44,471 nucleotides of DNA from Geobacteraceae bacterium (GTDB lineage Bacteria > Desulfobacterota > Desulfuromonadia > Desulfuromonadales > BM103), in assembly GCA_024640545.1 (NCBI GenBank), contig JAHEEU010000003.1, positions 1 to 44,471 on the forward strand, written 5' to 3'. Each line of letters opens with the position of its first letter. Within the stretch, counting starts at the first letter, position 1. The position numbers and the translations under genes are program-made. Under the pieces are notes generated by a model. That model made no database searches and was not told where the DNA came from. It saw nothing but the letters and a program-made list of their open reading frames with translations. Shown here in pieces: positions 1 through 9,332 of the stretch.

Positions 1-2
1 GC

Positions 3-626
3 GCCGAGCTGTTTGACATCACCGGCCTGACGGAACTCTACGGCCCCGGAACCGGCATCGAATGCCGGCAGCATGACTGCATCCACTACTGGGGCGACTA
101 TTACCTGTTGGAGATTCTCGACCCGGCCACCCTGGAACCGGTCGCCGAGGGGGAATGGGGCGAGATGGTGGTCACCACGCTCTGCAAGGAGGGGGCGCCG
201 CTGATCCGCTACCGGACCCGCGACATCACCCGGCTGATCCCCGGGCGCTGCACCTGCGGCAGCGTCCTGCCGCGGCACTCGCGCATCAAGGGACGCACCG
301 ATGACACCATCAAGTTCCGCGGGGTCAATATCTACCCGAGCAGCATCGACACCATCCTGTCCGCGGTCCCCGGCCTCGGCTCCGAGTACCAGATTCACCT
401 GACCCGTGACCCGGCCGGCCGTGACCACATGCGCCTGTTGGTGGAGCGGGCCGCCGGAGTTCAACCCGAGCGCAATGCCGAGCTGATCCATGAGGCGGAG
501 CACCAGATCAAAAAACAACTGCTGGTCTCCGCTGAACTCGAGCTGATGGGCTACGGTGTTCTGCCCCGCTCGGAACGCAAGAGTCAGCGGGTGTTCGACT
601 CGCGGATCACCGACGACATCGTCTGA
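3..626 (+). CDS. paaK: Phenylacetate-CoA ligase family protein, C-terminal part (5' end outside window)
   Basis: Adenylate-forming ligase that activates phenylacetate or a related aryl acid to its CoA thioester with ATP in the cytoplasm. The reading frame is open from the first bases of the window; about 207 residues, roughly the last half of a usual 430-residue PaaK, are present. Visible are the LTELYGPGTG segment that binds the adenylate, the IRYRTRD stretch with the conserved Tyr-Arg and Asp, CTCGS, and the hinge/C-terminal subdomain around IKGRTDDTIKFRGVNIYPSS. A periplasmic binding protein gene follows 128 bases downstream on the same strand. In related bacteria paaK commonly lies beside indolepyruvate ferredoxin oxidoreductase and branched-chain-type ABC transporter genes, so a role in aromatic amino acid or aryl acid turnover is likely. 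The exact acid cannot be read from this part. Confidence 0.93.
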   Translation, partial: AELFDITGLTELYGPGTGIECRQHDCIHYWGDYYLLEILDPATLEPVAEGEWGEMVVTTLCKEGAPLIRYRTRDITRLIPGRCTCGSVLPRHSRIKGRTDDTIKFRGVNIYPSSIDTILSAVPGLGSEYQIHLTRDPAGRDHMRLLVERAAGVQPERNAELIHEAEHQIKKQLLVSAELELMGYGVLPRSERKSQRVFDSRITDDIV

Positions 627-754
627 CCGCCGGCCAGACCTTTGCCGAGGGGAATTTCCTTCCAAATGGAAGAGTCATCGCTTAATATTCTTGAAATGCA
701 ATGACCTGATCGACAGAACGGCCACTGGCCACTTTCATGTAAAGGAGACCTGCC

Positions 755-1909
755 ATGCGAAAGATCCTTGTAAGCCTGCTCGGACTACTGCTGACCGCTG
801 CCCCGGCACTGGCAGCCGACACGATCAAACTGGGGGCGTTCTTCGACCTCTCCGGGCGCGCCGCCTTCATCGGCACCCCGACCAAGCTGGTGGCGGAGAT
901 GGTGGTCGCCAAGATCAACGCCGAGGGGGGCATAAACGGCAAGATGCTCGAGCTCGAGGTCGGCGACACGGAAGCGAATCCGGCCAAAGCCGCCTCCATT
1001 GCCAAGAAATTCATCTACAAGGACAAGGTTGTCGCCATCATCGGTCCGACCCTGACCGATACCGGCATGAACGTGAAGAAAATTGCCCATGAAGGGAAGG
1101 TGCCGATTTTCATGACCGTCGGCGGCGACCCGGTCATCATGGGAGGCGAGAAGTTCGGGCCGTTCGACTGGGTCTTCAAATCCCCGCAGCGCTCGAGCAC
1201 GGCCGTTGAACGGCTCTTCATCTATCTCAAGGAGAAAGGGCTGACCAGGGTCGCGCTGCTGACCGCCGCTGATGGCTTCGGCAAGGACGGCGCCCGCTGG
1301 ATGAAGAAGCTGGCGCCCGATTACGGCATAGAGATTCTCGGTGAAGAGTCGTTCGGCACCAGAGATACCGACATGACCGCCCAGTTGACCAAGGCCAAGA
1401 ACCTTAAGCCCCAGGCGCTGATCGCCTGGACGATCGGTCCGGCCGGATCCATCGTCGCCAAAAACAAGGTGCAGCTGGGCATCGACCTGCCGCTGTTCCA
1501 GTGTCACGGGCTGCCCGATCCCAAGTACATCGAACTGGCTGGTGCGGCCAGCGAGGGGGACCGGATGCCGGCCACCAAGCTGATGGTCGCCGACGCCCTG
1601 TCGGACAGCGACCCGCAGAAACCGGTGATCGAGGAGTTCATCAAGCTCTACAAGGCGAACGGCTATGACAAGCAGTTCCCGATCAACACCCACTCCGGCT
1701 ACGCCTGGGACGCCATCATGATCGTCGCCAACGCCATCAAGCAGGCCGGCACTGAGCCGGAAGCCCTACGCAAGGCGATCGAGGACACGAAAAACTACGT
1801 CGGAATTTCCGGGACTTACAACATCACCCCGGAAGACCACAACGGCCTCGGGGTCGATTCGATGGTCATGGTCGAAGTCAAGGACGGTAAATTCGTCATG
1901 GCCGAATAG
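755..1909 (+). CDS. Periplasmic substrate-binding protein of a branched-chain-amino-acid-type ABC transporter
   Basis: Extracytoplasmic binding protein of the LivJ/LivK type (Peripla_BP_6), 384 residues, the usual family length. The N-terminus is a Sec signal peptide (charged start, Leu-rich core, cleavage after APALAA near residue 21). The mature start, IKLGAFFDLSGRAAFIGTP, is typical of the family, as are VVAIIGPTLTDTGMNV near residue 100 and the C-terminal GLGVDSMVMVEVKDG. The start is supported by an AAGGAG ribosome site 8 bases upstream. No permease or ATPase gene follows: a terminator lies directly behind it, so the partners must be upstream of the window or elsewhere. Given the paaK neighbour the ligand may be an aromatic acid or amino acid instead of leucine; this is inference from context. 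Confidence 0.92.
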   Translation: MRKILVSLLGLLLTAAPALAADTIKLGAFFDLSGRAAFIGTPTKLVAEMVVAKINAEGGINGKMLELEVGDTEANPAKAASIAKKFIYKDKVVAIIGPTLTDTGMNVKKIAHEGKVPIFMTVGGDPVIMGGEKFGPFDWVFKSPQRSSTAVERLFIYLKEKGLTRVALLTAADGFGKDGARWMKKLAPDYGIEILGEESFGTRDTDMTAQLTKAKNLKPQALIAWTIGPAGSIVAKNKVQLGIDLPLFQCHGLPDPKYIELAGAASEGDRMPATKLMVADALSDSDPQKPVIEEFIKLYKANGYDKQFPINTHSGYAWDAIMIVANAIKQAGTEPEALRKAIEDTKNYVGISGTYNITPEDHNGLGVDSMVMVEVKDGKFVMAE

Positions 1910-1930
1910 CCAGACGGTTCAGGTTCAGAC

Positions 1931-1971
1931 GCAAGGGCCCGGAGAGATTTCTCCGGGCCCTTGCTTTTTTT
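1931..1971 (+). terminator. Rho-independent terminator after the binding protein gene
   Basis: A perfect 14-bp stem (gcaagggcccggag at 1931-1944 with ctccgggcccttgc at 1951-1964) closes a 6-base loop and is followed by a run of seven T. It lies 22 bases after the stop codon of the binding protein gene and ends the paaK-side transcription unit. Confidence 0.93.
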
Positions 1972-2045
1972 GTCATTGTCCCGGGCCTTGAGCAACTTGA
2001 GAGGACGCTCGAGCAGGGGCTCGCGGACCGAGCCGCTCGGCAGGG

Positions 2046-2618
2046 CTACTTCCTGATGCGCAGCGCCCGGAAAGGCACCATCCCCCGGCCGGTCACGGGC
2101 GGAACGAAAGCTTCCTTGACGAAGCGCACGTCCTCGATCGTGTAGAAGGCCTGCGGGTTGAAGCGCTTGATGACGCCGATGATGGTTTCGAGCTTGCGCC
2201 GCCTGGCGACGGTGAAGAGCAGCTTGACCGGACCGTCATCGCCTTCGGCGTCGATACTGGTCACCCCGTGGCCGCTCTCCCTGAGGAAATCGACCAGCTC
2301 GGTGGCATCGTGACGGGTAATGATGCGGATGATCTGGTTACCGATGGCAATGCGCTCCTCGAGCAGCATTCCCACGTAGTTGCCGACCGCGAAACCGAGC
2401 GCGAAGGAGGCATAGGTCACCCAGTTGTCCATGTGCTTCATCACCTGGCTGACCGCCAGGATCCAGACTAGCGACTCGAAGAAGCCGAGCAGGGCCGCGT
2501 AATTCTTGAAGCCCTTCGAGACAAAGATGATGCGCAGCGTGCCGACGCTCACATCGAGGATCCGGGCGAGAAAGACCAGGATCGGAATCGAGATCAGGGC
2601 CAGGGTATCTGCAGACAT
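2046..2618 (-). CDS. UPF0316 family membrane protein (DUF5698/DUF2179)
   Basis: Integral membrane protein of 190 residues, function unknown. The first half has about three hydrophobic segments (ALISIPILVFLARILDVSVG, then YAALLGFFESLVWILAVSQV and VTYASFALGFAVGNYVGMLL), matching the UPF0316 N-terminal domain. The second half is a soluble DUF2179-like domain (GHGVTSIDAEGDDGPVKLL, FNPQAFYTIEDVRFVKE). The frame is open further upstream, but the start at 2618 is preferred because GGAG lies about 9 bases before it and the family begins here. The same-strand flavin reductase gene ends 176 bases upstream. The family is widespread but has no established function. Confidence 0.85.
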   Translation of the reverse strand: MSADTLALISIPILVFLARILDVSVGTLRIIFVSKGFKNYAALLGFFESLVWILAVSQVMKHMDNWVTYASFALGFAVGNYVGMLLEERIAIGNQIIRIITRHDATELVDFLRESGHGVTSIDAEGDDGPVKLLFTVARRRKLETIIGVIKRFNPQAFYTIEDVRFVKEAFVPPVTGRGMVPFRALRIRK

Positions 2619-2793
2619 CGCGAACTTCTCCTTGAATGAGGCCTGAAACAGACGAAGGACCGCCGCGACAGCTTTGGGCTGCGACAGCTCAACAAATCTG
2701 TTGTTTAAGGTAACCGAGACCGGGGCCGGGCGGGAAAAGGCCGCCTGGCCGCAAACGAGCGATTTTTTCTGAGCAGGCCCCTCGCCGCGGGGG

Positions 2794-3330
2794 CTATTTC
2801 TTCCTGGAAGGCCGCTTGATGGTTTCGCCGGCCACCATGAACGCTCCTTTGCCGCGATGATGCAGCGTCCGCGGATCGCTGACCGCCGGGTCGATCCATG
2901 CCTTGCATCCTTCGAGGACAAAGAGGTTGTATACGTCGACCATCCCGGTGTCAACGACTTTACATTCGATGCTGGCGTAGCACTCCTCGATGAGCGGCGC
3001 CCCCACCCGGGCGGCGGGCGTGGCCGTGAGCGCAAAAATCTTGAACTTGTCGGTGGTGCGTCCGCTGCTGTTGCCGCAGCCGACGACCTGGTCGGCCAGG
3101 TCCACGGTCGGGATGTTGAGCACGCACTCCAGGGTGTCTGTCAGGATATCGAAAGTATGATTCTGATCGCTGATCACGCAGGCCAGGGTGGGTGGTTCGA
3201 ACTCCAGCATCGTCTGCCATGACATGGTCATGACGTTCTTCCGATCACCCTTGGCGGTGGTGAGCAGCAAAACCGGCCCCGGTTCGAGCAGGCCGTACAC
3301 CTTGGACAGGGGAAGCGGTTTTTTTGCCAT
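2794..3330 (-). CDS. Flavin reductase-like domain protein (flavoredoxin type)
   Basis: Predicted FMN-binding protein of the flavin reductase/flavoredoxin (DIM6/NTAB) family, 178 residues and cytoplasmic. Family features visible are the beta-barrel start GPVLLLTTAKGDRKNVMTMS near residue 17 (FMN phosphate region), ISDQNHTFDILTDTLECVLN, and the FKIFALTATPA region. Members transfer electrons from NAD(P)H or low-potential donors to FMN or metal centres; flavoredoxins of sulfate reducers belong here. The start was chosen for a GGAGG ribosome site 9 bases upstream; an in-frame extension reaches 3411 but lacks such support. It may be transcribed with the downstream UPF0316 gene. The electron partner is not evident. 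Confidence 0.88.
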   Translation of the reverse strand: MAKKPLPLSKVYGLLEPGPVLLLTTAKGDRKNVMTMSWQTMLEFEPPTLACVISDQNHTFDILTDTLECVLNIPTVDLADQVVGCGNSSGRTTDKFKIFALTATPAARVGAPLIEECYASIECKVVDTGMVDVYNLFVLEGCKAWIDPAVSDPRTLHHRGKGAFMVAGETIKRPSRKK

Positions 3331-3552
3331 GAAGTACACCTCCAGGAGTCGGCCGCGGACCGGAAGGCCTGATGGGTGAAAGGAAGTTCCCCGCAGCAGG
3401 GTGCAGCGCATTGCCCCGCTCGTCGACTAAACTCTTAGCACGGGCGCGGGGAAACGCAAGTCAACCCTGCCCTTCCAAAAACCCGGCACTTGAGGTACAA
3501 CAGTCTCTGAACGCTGCACATGAGGGCCCTGTCTGCTTGACGGCCATCCGCT

Positions 3553-4050
3553 ATGCCTGAAACCATGACCATTCAATACCGGCTCACCAGGGAGCTCTGG
3601 CGAAGCTTCTTCGAAGCTCACTACAGCGGTCAGCGCACCCTGCGGCAGCGCTACTTCTGGGGCGTGGTATGCATCATCATCGGCTGCCTCGGATTCGGCG
3701 GCTACTACTCATCGCCGCTGCTCGCGGCCCTGCTGCTGGCAACCGGGTTTTTCGCGGTCCTGTCGAAACCGCTCCTGATCATCAAGTCGCTGCGCAGCGC
3801 CTGCCGGCATCCCTTCTTCGACAAGGAGTTGACCGTGACGGCCGGGCCCAAGGAGATCGCGGTGCGCAGCGGCACCGCCGGTTATAGCCAGCCATGGAAC
3901 AATTTTTTCGGCTATCGCAGGCTCAAGCCTGGCCTGCTCCTCTACCACGACCGCAACGCCTTCTTTTTCATACCCGCGGCGGCCATGACGGGGGAGCAGG
4001 CGGAAGACCTGGAACGGTTGCTCGTCGCTGCCGGCGTGACAAAACTCTGA
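3553..4050 (+). CDS. YcxB-like membrane protein
   Basis: Small membrane protein of 165 residues with two transmembrane segments (YFWGVVCIIIGCLGFGGYY around residues 36-54 and LLAALLLATGFFAVLSKPLL around 57-76), followed by a cytosolic C-terminal domain. The C-terminal part, ending in a line like GLLLYHDRNAFFFIPAAAMT, is typical of the YcxB-like (PF14317-type) PH-like domain found in many small membrane proteins of unknown function. A second in-frame ATG at 3565 is an equally possible start; no strong ribosome site separates the two. The zinc-ribbon protein gene follows on the same strand after about 104 bases. Confidence 0.7.
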   Translation: MPETMTIQYRLTRELWRSFFEAHYSGQRTLRQRYFWGVVCIIIGCLGFGGYYSSPLLAALLLATGFFAVLSKPLLIIKSLRSACRHPFFDKELTVTAGPKEIAVRSGTAGYSQPWNNFFGYRRLKPGLLLYHDRNAFFFIPAAAMTGEQAEDLERLLVAAGVTKL

Positions 4051-4154
4051 GGGCACCTTACTCGCGCCAGCAATGGACCGCAGCACCTCACAGGAGTATT
4101 GAAGTACGGCCCCCGAAACCAGGTGTGTCAACCATCCAAAACGGCAAGACGATC

Positions 4155-4481
4155 ATGAAAAAGTGCCCCTTCTGCGCGGAAGATATTCAGGACCTAGCGA
4201 TCAAGTGCAAGCACTGCGGGGAATTTCTCGAGGGCTCCCCGCACCGGCATACTGTCGGGGCCAAGCGCCCCTGGTACTTCAGCACGACCTTCATCGTCGT
4301 GGCACTCTTGAGCGTCGGCCCCCTGGCCCTGCCCCTGATCTGGTGGCGGCCGCAGACATCGCCTGCCTGGAAGCTCGGCCTCACCGTCGTCATCCTGGCG
4401 CTCAGCTGGTTCCTGTACCAGGTCACGCTGGAGTCTTTGCGCAGCATCCAGGAATATTACAAGCTGCTTGAAACCCTCTAA
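4155..4481 (+). CDS. Small zinc-ribbon membrane protein
   Basis: 108-residue protein beginning directly with a zinc ribbon: CPFCAEDIQDLAIKCKHCGE, two C-x2-C knuckles at residues 4-7 and 17-20, which should bind one Zn. Two hydrophobic segments follow (FSTTFIVVALLSVGPLALPL near 40-60 and LGLTVVILALSWFLYQVTL near 76-94), then a short charged tail. The layout is that of UPF0547/zinc-ribbon plus transmembrane hairpin proteins, which have no assigned function. No good ribosome site precedes the ATG. An in-frame extension to 3894 overlaps the previous gene in another frame and is not credible. Confidence 0.75.
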   Translation: MKKCPFCAEDIQDLAIKCKHCGEFLEGSPHRHTVGAKRPWYFSTTFIVVALLSVGPLALPLIWWRPQTSPAWKLGLTVVILALSWFLYQVTLESLRSIQEYYKLLETL

Positions 4482-4540
4482 CTACACCCTGTTCCTGTTC
4501 TAATTTCGACCAGTCGAACCTGCTTCCGCCTGCCACCGTG

Positions 4541-4578
4541 CCATAGGCGGCCGGAGCCTTATTCTCCGCCCCCTATGG
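4541..4578. repeat. Inverted repeat upstream of the transglycosylase gene
   Basis: ccatagg (4541-4547) and cctatgg (4572-4578) are perfect complements, with an inner ggag/ctcc pair (4553-4556 with 4564-4567) inside them. No T run follows on the plus strand, so it is a weak terminator candidate and could instead be an operator, since it sits about 20 bases upstream of the predicted -10 element of the next gene. Confidence 0.4.
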
Positions 4579-4594
4579 TGTGAGCCGGTTGCGG

Positions 4595-4603
4595 TGCTAT
4601 AGT
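4595..4603 (+). promoter_or_regulatory. Extended -10 promoter element for the transglycosylase gene
   Basis: The string tgctatagt is an extended -10 motif (TG-N-TATAGT). Its distance to the ATG at 4610 would place transcription initiation at or within a few bases of the start codon. No ribosome site is visible between it and the ATG, so the message could be leaderless. A -35 box is not obvious. Confidence 0.4.
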
Positions 4604-4609
4604 TAGTCC

Positions 4610-5599
4610 ATGGAAAACTTCACTCGGTTCATGCTGATGCTCGTCTGTCTCTGGGGACTGGCCGTGCCCACGGCCCTGGCGCAGAACACGCCCCCGGATT
4701 TCGCCCAATGGCTCGAACAGCTGCGCGCGGAGGCCCGTGCCGCGGGGATTTCTCAGTCCACCCTGGATAAGGCCCTGGCCGGTATCGAAGCGCCGCAAAA
4801 GGGGGTGCTCGACAGTGACCGGGCGCAGCCCGAGAAGGTCCAGTCGCTGGCCGACTACGTCGCCGCCCGGGTCACCCCGGAACGCATCGCCGAGGGGCGG
4901 CAGGTGCTGCTCCGCTACCCGACCTGGCTCGGCCGCGTCGAGCGAAAGTACGGGGTGCAGCGTCGCTTCATCGTCGCCCTGTGGGGGATCGAGAGCGGCT
5001 ACGGCCGGCACACGGGCAAAATCCCGGTCGTCCCGGCACTGGTCACCCTGGCCTTCGACACCCGCCGCAGCGACTACTTCCGCAAGGAACTGCTCGATGC
5101 GCTGCGCATCCTTGATGCCGGGCGGATCGCCTTGCCGCAGATGCAGGGCTCCTGGGCTGGGGCCATGGGGCATTTTCAGTTCATGCCCTCCTCCTACCGC
5201 CAATTTGCGGTCGACGGCGACGGCGACGGCCGTATCGATCTCTGGAATTCGATCCCCGACGCGCTGGCCTCGGCGGCCAATTATCTGGCCCAAGCCGGCT
5301 GGCAGGACGACCAGACCTGGGGCCGTCCGGTCAGGCTGCCGAAACAATTCGATCGGTCCCTGGCCGGGCTCAAGACCCGGCTTACCCTGGCTCGCTGGCA
5401 GTCACTCGGCGTGCGCACCAGCAGCGGCCACGCCCTACCCCGTCGCAACCTGCAGGCCTCGCTGATCATCCCCGAAGACGCTGGCGAACCTGCCTATCTG
5501 GTCTACGACAATTTCCGGGTGCTGCTCAGGTGGAACCGCGCCAATTCGTTTGCGGTCGCTGTGGGCAGCCTCGCTGACAGCTATACCAAAGGGAAATGA
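4610..5599 (+). CDS. mltB: Lytic murein transglycosylase, MltB family
   Basis: Periplasmic peptidoglycan-cleaving enzyme that cuts between MurNAc and GlcNAc with formation of 1,6-anhydroMurNAc. 329 residues with a signal peptide (hydrophobic core, cleavage after PTALA near residue 24) and no lipobox Cys, so it is probably soluble. The SLT_2 catalytic domain fills the rest: the motif ALWGIESGYGRHTGK carries the expected catalytic Glu at residue 128, and MGHFQFMPSSY and the Asp-rich DGDGDGRIDLWN loop are classic MltB features. The C-terminal peptidoglycan-binding domain of some homologues is absent. The gene stands alone; see the extended -10 element and inverted repeat in front of it. Confidence 0.92.
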   Translation: MENFTRFMLMLVCLWGLAVPTALAQNTPPDFAQWLEQLRAEARAAGISQSTLDKALAGIEAPQKGVLDSDRAQPEKVQSLADYVAARVTPERIAEGRQVLLRYPTWLGRVERKYGVQRRFIVALWGIESGYGRHTGKIPVVPALVTLAFDTRRSDYFRKELLDALRILDAGRIALPQMQGSWAGAMGHFQFMPSSYRQFAVDGDGDGRIDLWNSIPDALASAANYLAQAGWQDDQTWGRPVRLPKQFDRSLAGLKTRLTLARWQSLGVRTSSGHALPRRNLQASLIIPEDAGEPAYLVYDNFRVLLRWNRANSFAVAVGSLADSYTKGK

Positions 5600-5646
5600 T
5601 CAAACAGGCTCCTGCCCTGGTGCCCTGCGGGCAGCCCATCGCACGA

Positions 5647-5675
5647 TTGACAGCCCCCGGGCAATCCGTTAAGGT
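5647..5675 (+). promoter_or_regulatory. Sigma-70-type promoter of the rhlE gene
   Basis: TTGACA at 5647-5652 is a consensus -35 box; 17 bases later TAAGGT at 5670-5675 is a moderate -10. This gives a leader of about 95 bases before the helicase ATG. The -35 lies in a 17-base word (cgattgacagcccccgg, 5644-5660) that recurs exactly in the lysR promoter at 8326-8342. Confidence 0.5.
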
Positions 5676-5776
5676 GCCCCGCTCATCCTTTTCTCTCCGT
5701 CAGCTTTGCAGCATGACGTTATCCCCTCCAGCTTGGTCCGGTATCAACGGACCGACTCTAGCCAGGATTCTGATCG

Positions 5777-7156
<1,380 letters not shown>

Positions 7157-7264
7157 ACCCAGGCAGGGCGGGGTGGCAGAATATGCAGACGCGAACTCGC
7201 AGCATGAGCGGCGCGTGGCAGGGTTAGTGGTGACCGCTTTCCCATGCCGCGCGCCGTTTGCTGT

Positions 7265-8275
7265 TTACAGCTCCTTGAAGCTGAACCGGTAGATGAAGCT
7301 CTTCGGTTCGTAGAAGTCGAGGGGCTTGCCGCCGACCTCGGCATAGGGGTAGCCGAAGGTGTTGAGCGGTTCGCCGGACTGGGCAGGATTGAGCACCAGG
7401 TCGCGGCCGCTGGCCAGCTTGAAGCGGTAGGCATCGATGCCTCCCCAGAAGTAGTCGCGCAGCGTGACGATGCCCGGGCTGGTGAGTTGAAGTTTCTCTA
7501 CCAGCATCGCCTTGAGCACATCGGCCGGATCGGCGGGGACCCAGCCTGCGCCGGGGAGGAAGAACTCGGCCCAGCAGTGCTGCCAGGAAGTGATGTCCTG
7601 TTCGGCCTGTTTGCCGAGGCGCAGGCCGAAGACCTCACGGGCCGGGACCCCCGCCGCGCGGCAGAGGGCGACGAACACCGAGGAGATGTCAGTGCACTTG
7701 CCGCCCGGCCTGATCAGCAGGTAGCAGACGTCCCCCTTGCCGCAGCCGCGGGTCTCGGGATCGCGGTACATATTCTCCACGGTCCAGTCGTAAATTGCTC
7801 TGGCCCGTTCCAAAACGGTCGTTTTGCCGGCGGTGATCTTGTCCGCCAGTTCCTTGACGGCTCCATCGGTCGGCCCGATACGGGTGGGACCCAGGTAGGC
7901 GGCGTAGTCGGCCGGGTTCCAGACCGGCTCCCGGTCCGGGTGCTCGCCGCGGCGCAGCTCGTTGCGCGTCACTGTGAAGGCGAGGGTCAGTTTGCGGCTT
8001 TTGCTGCTTTGGGGCCATTCGGCGTACAGCAGCGGCGTGCCGTTGTCGGGGACGGTGTAGACGCCCGCTGCAGCATAGTCTCCAGCGAACCGGATGCTGC
8101 CGATCAGCTGATCATGGTCGGAGACCGGGTAGGGGATCCAGAGCCGGGCCGTTTCACCCGCCGGTTGAGAGCTCAGGTCGAACTCCATGGTCACCTGCCC
8201 GGAGCGGGTTTGGGCCCAGGCGGGCAGGGCACACAACACAGTTACGGCAACAAGTGCCAGCAGCAGTCTCTTCAT
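7265..8275 (-). CDS. Secreted transglutaminase-like protein
   Basis: 336 residues with a signal peptide (MKRLLLALVAVTVLCALPAWA) and a transglutaminase/protease-like core. The catalytic triad of the superfamily is present: Cys194 in GGKCTDISS, His233 in SWQHCWAEFF and Asp249 in WVPADPADV. The N-terminal 120 residues form a beta-rich domain of the kind seen before the core in bacterial transglutaminase-like proteins. Such proteins are usually cysteine peptidases or amidases of the periplasm, not cross-linking enzymes; the substrate is unknown. It is divergent from the LysR gene, sharing a 126-base promoter region, which makes control by that regulator plausible but unproven. Confidence 0.88.
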   Translation of the reverse strand: MKRLLLALVAVTVLCALPAWAQTRSGQVTMEFDLSSQPAGETARLWIPYPVSDHDQLIGSIRFAGDYAAAGVYTVPDNGTPLLYAEWPQSSKSRKLTLAFTVTRNELRRGEHPDREPVWNPADYAAYLGPTRIGPTDGAVKELADKITAGKTTVLERARAIYDWTVENMYRDPETRGCGKGDVCYLLIRPGGKCTDISSVFVALCRAAGVPAREVFGLRLGKQAEQDITSWQHCWAEFFLPGAGWVPADPADVLKAMLVEKLQLTSPGIVTLRDYFWGGIDAYRFKLASGRDLVLNPAQSGEPLNTFGYPYAEVGGKPLDFYEPKSFIYRFSFKEL

Positions 8276-8318
8276 GGACGGGGGCCCCCTTGAATTTCAG
8301 TTTGGCAAAGCGGTTGAA

Positions 8319-8357
8319 TTGTCAACGATTGACAGCCCCCGGTCAAATTGATAATTT
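8319..8357 (+). promoter_or_regulatory. Promoter and palindromic operator candidate of the LysR gene
   Basis: TTGACA at 8329-8334 and TAATTT at 8352-8357, with 17 bases between, form a sigma-70-like promoter giving a leader of about 38 bases. The -35 box is the right arm of a near-perfect palindrome, ttgtcaa-cga-ttgacag (8319-8335). A regulator bound there would block this promoter and could act on the divergent transglutaminase-like gene. Confidence 0.45.
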
Positions 8358-8401
8358 CCATAAAAGCGATTAATGATATCGGTAACACCAATAGGGGTGC
8401 C

Positions 8402-9313
8402 ATGAACTTGCGTCAACTTGAAGTGTTCGTCGCCGTAGTCGAGACGGGCAGCTTTTCACGCGGGGCCGAGGCCGCTTCCTTGACCCAGTCGACTGTAAGC
8501 CAGCATATGGCCGCGCTCGAAGGCGAAGTCGGGCTTCGCCTGATGGACCGCACCGGGCAGGGAGTTCTGCTGACCGGGGCCGGCAAGCTGTTCCTGCGGC
8601 ATGCCCGCCAGGTGTTGGCCGAATGCGACTCCCTGCGCCAGGCCATGAACGGCTTTCGCGGGTTACAAAAAGCGGAGCTGATCGTGGGCGCCAGCAACAT
8701 CCCCGCCAACTACCTGGTTCCGGCCATTCTGCCACGACTGGCCGCCGAACACCCGGGGATCGCCTTGACGCTGCAGACCGGGGACAGCAGGGCGGTACTC
8801 GACCAACTGCTGGCCGAAAGTATCGAGCTGGCAGTGGTCGGCAGCCGTGGCAACGACCGGGACCTCGACTTCACCCCCTTGACTCATGACCTGCTGGTCC
8901 TGGCGGTCAACCCCCGACATCCCTGGGGTCGCTGCTCGGCGCTCACACTCGACGACCTGGTGGCGAGCCCCCTCGTCGTACGGGAAAACGGCTCCGGGAG
9001 CGACCAAGCCCTGCGCCAGGCCCTGCACCTGGCCGGGTTCGATCCGGCCCGCCTGCAGGTTGCCGTGCGCCTCGGCAGCAACGAAGCCGTTCGCCAGGCC
9101 GTCATCAGCGGGTTCGGAGCGGCGTTCCTCTCGGAGATCTCGATCCGGCAGGAGTTGCAACGCGGCGAGTTGGTCAAGGTCCCGGTTGCCGGTTTCAGCG
9201 TTCCGCGGCAGTTCTGGCTGGCGACCAGGAGCCGGCGGACAGCGTCGCCGGCAGCCCGGATTTTTACTGCCCTGATGCAGGAATGCTTTCCCGCAGCCGC
9301 AACCGGCTCATGA
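8402..9313 (+). CDS. LysR family transcriptional regulator
   Basis: 303-residue DNA-binding regulator. The N-terminal winged helix-turn-helix is typical (LRQLEVFVAVVETGSFSRGA, then LTQSTVSQHMAALEGEVGLR, residues 3-50). The substrate-binding domain starts near residue 90 (ELIVGASNIPANYLVPAIL) and contains VVRENGSGSDQALR and the GFGAAFLSE segment. The start at 8402 matches the family; an in-frame extension to 8348 would cover the -10 region. The effector domain resembles the CysB/CbbR-like group, which includes a class reported near selenium-metabolism genes. That link is only suggestive here, although a selenoprotein gene lies 12 kb away. A 71-residue protein gene follows 19 bases later and may be co-transcribed. 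Confidence 0.9.
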   Translation: MNLRQLEVFVAVVETGSFSRGAEAASLTQSTVSQHMAALEGEVGLRLMDRTGQGVLLTGAGKLFLRHARQVLAECDSLRQAMNGFRGLQKAELIVGASNIPANYLVPAILPRLAAEHPGIALTLQTGDSRAVLDQLLAESIELAVVGSRGNDRDLDFTPLTHDLLVLAVNPRHPWGRCSALTLDDLVASPLVVRENGSGSDQALRQALHLAGFDPARLQVAVRLGSNEAVRQAVISGFGAAFLSEISIRQELQRGELVKVPVAGFSVPRQFWLATRSRRTASPAARIFTALMQECFPAAATGS

Positions 9314-9332
9314 CCTTTCACGGAGGATGACA

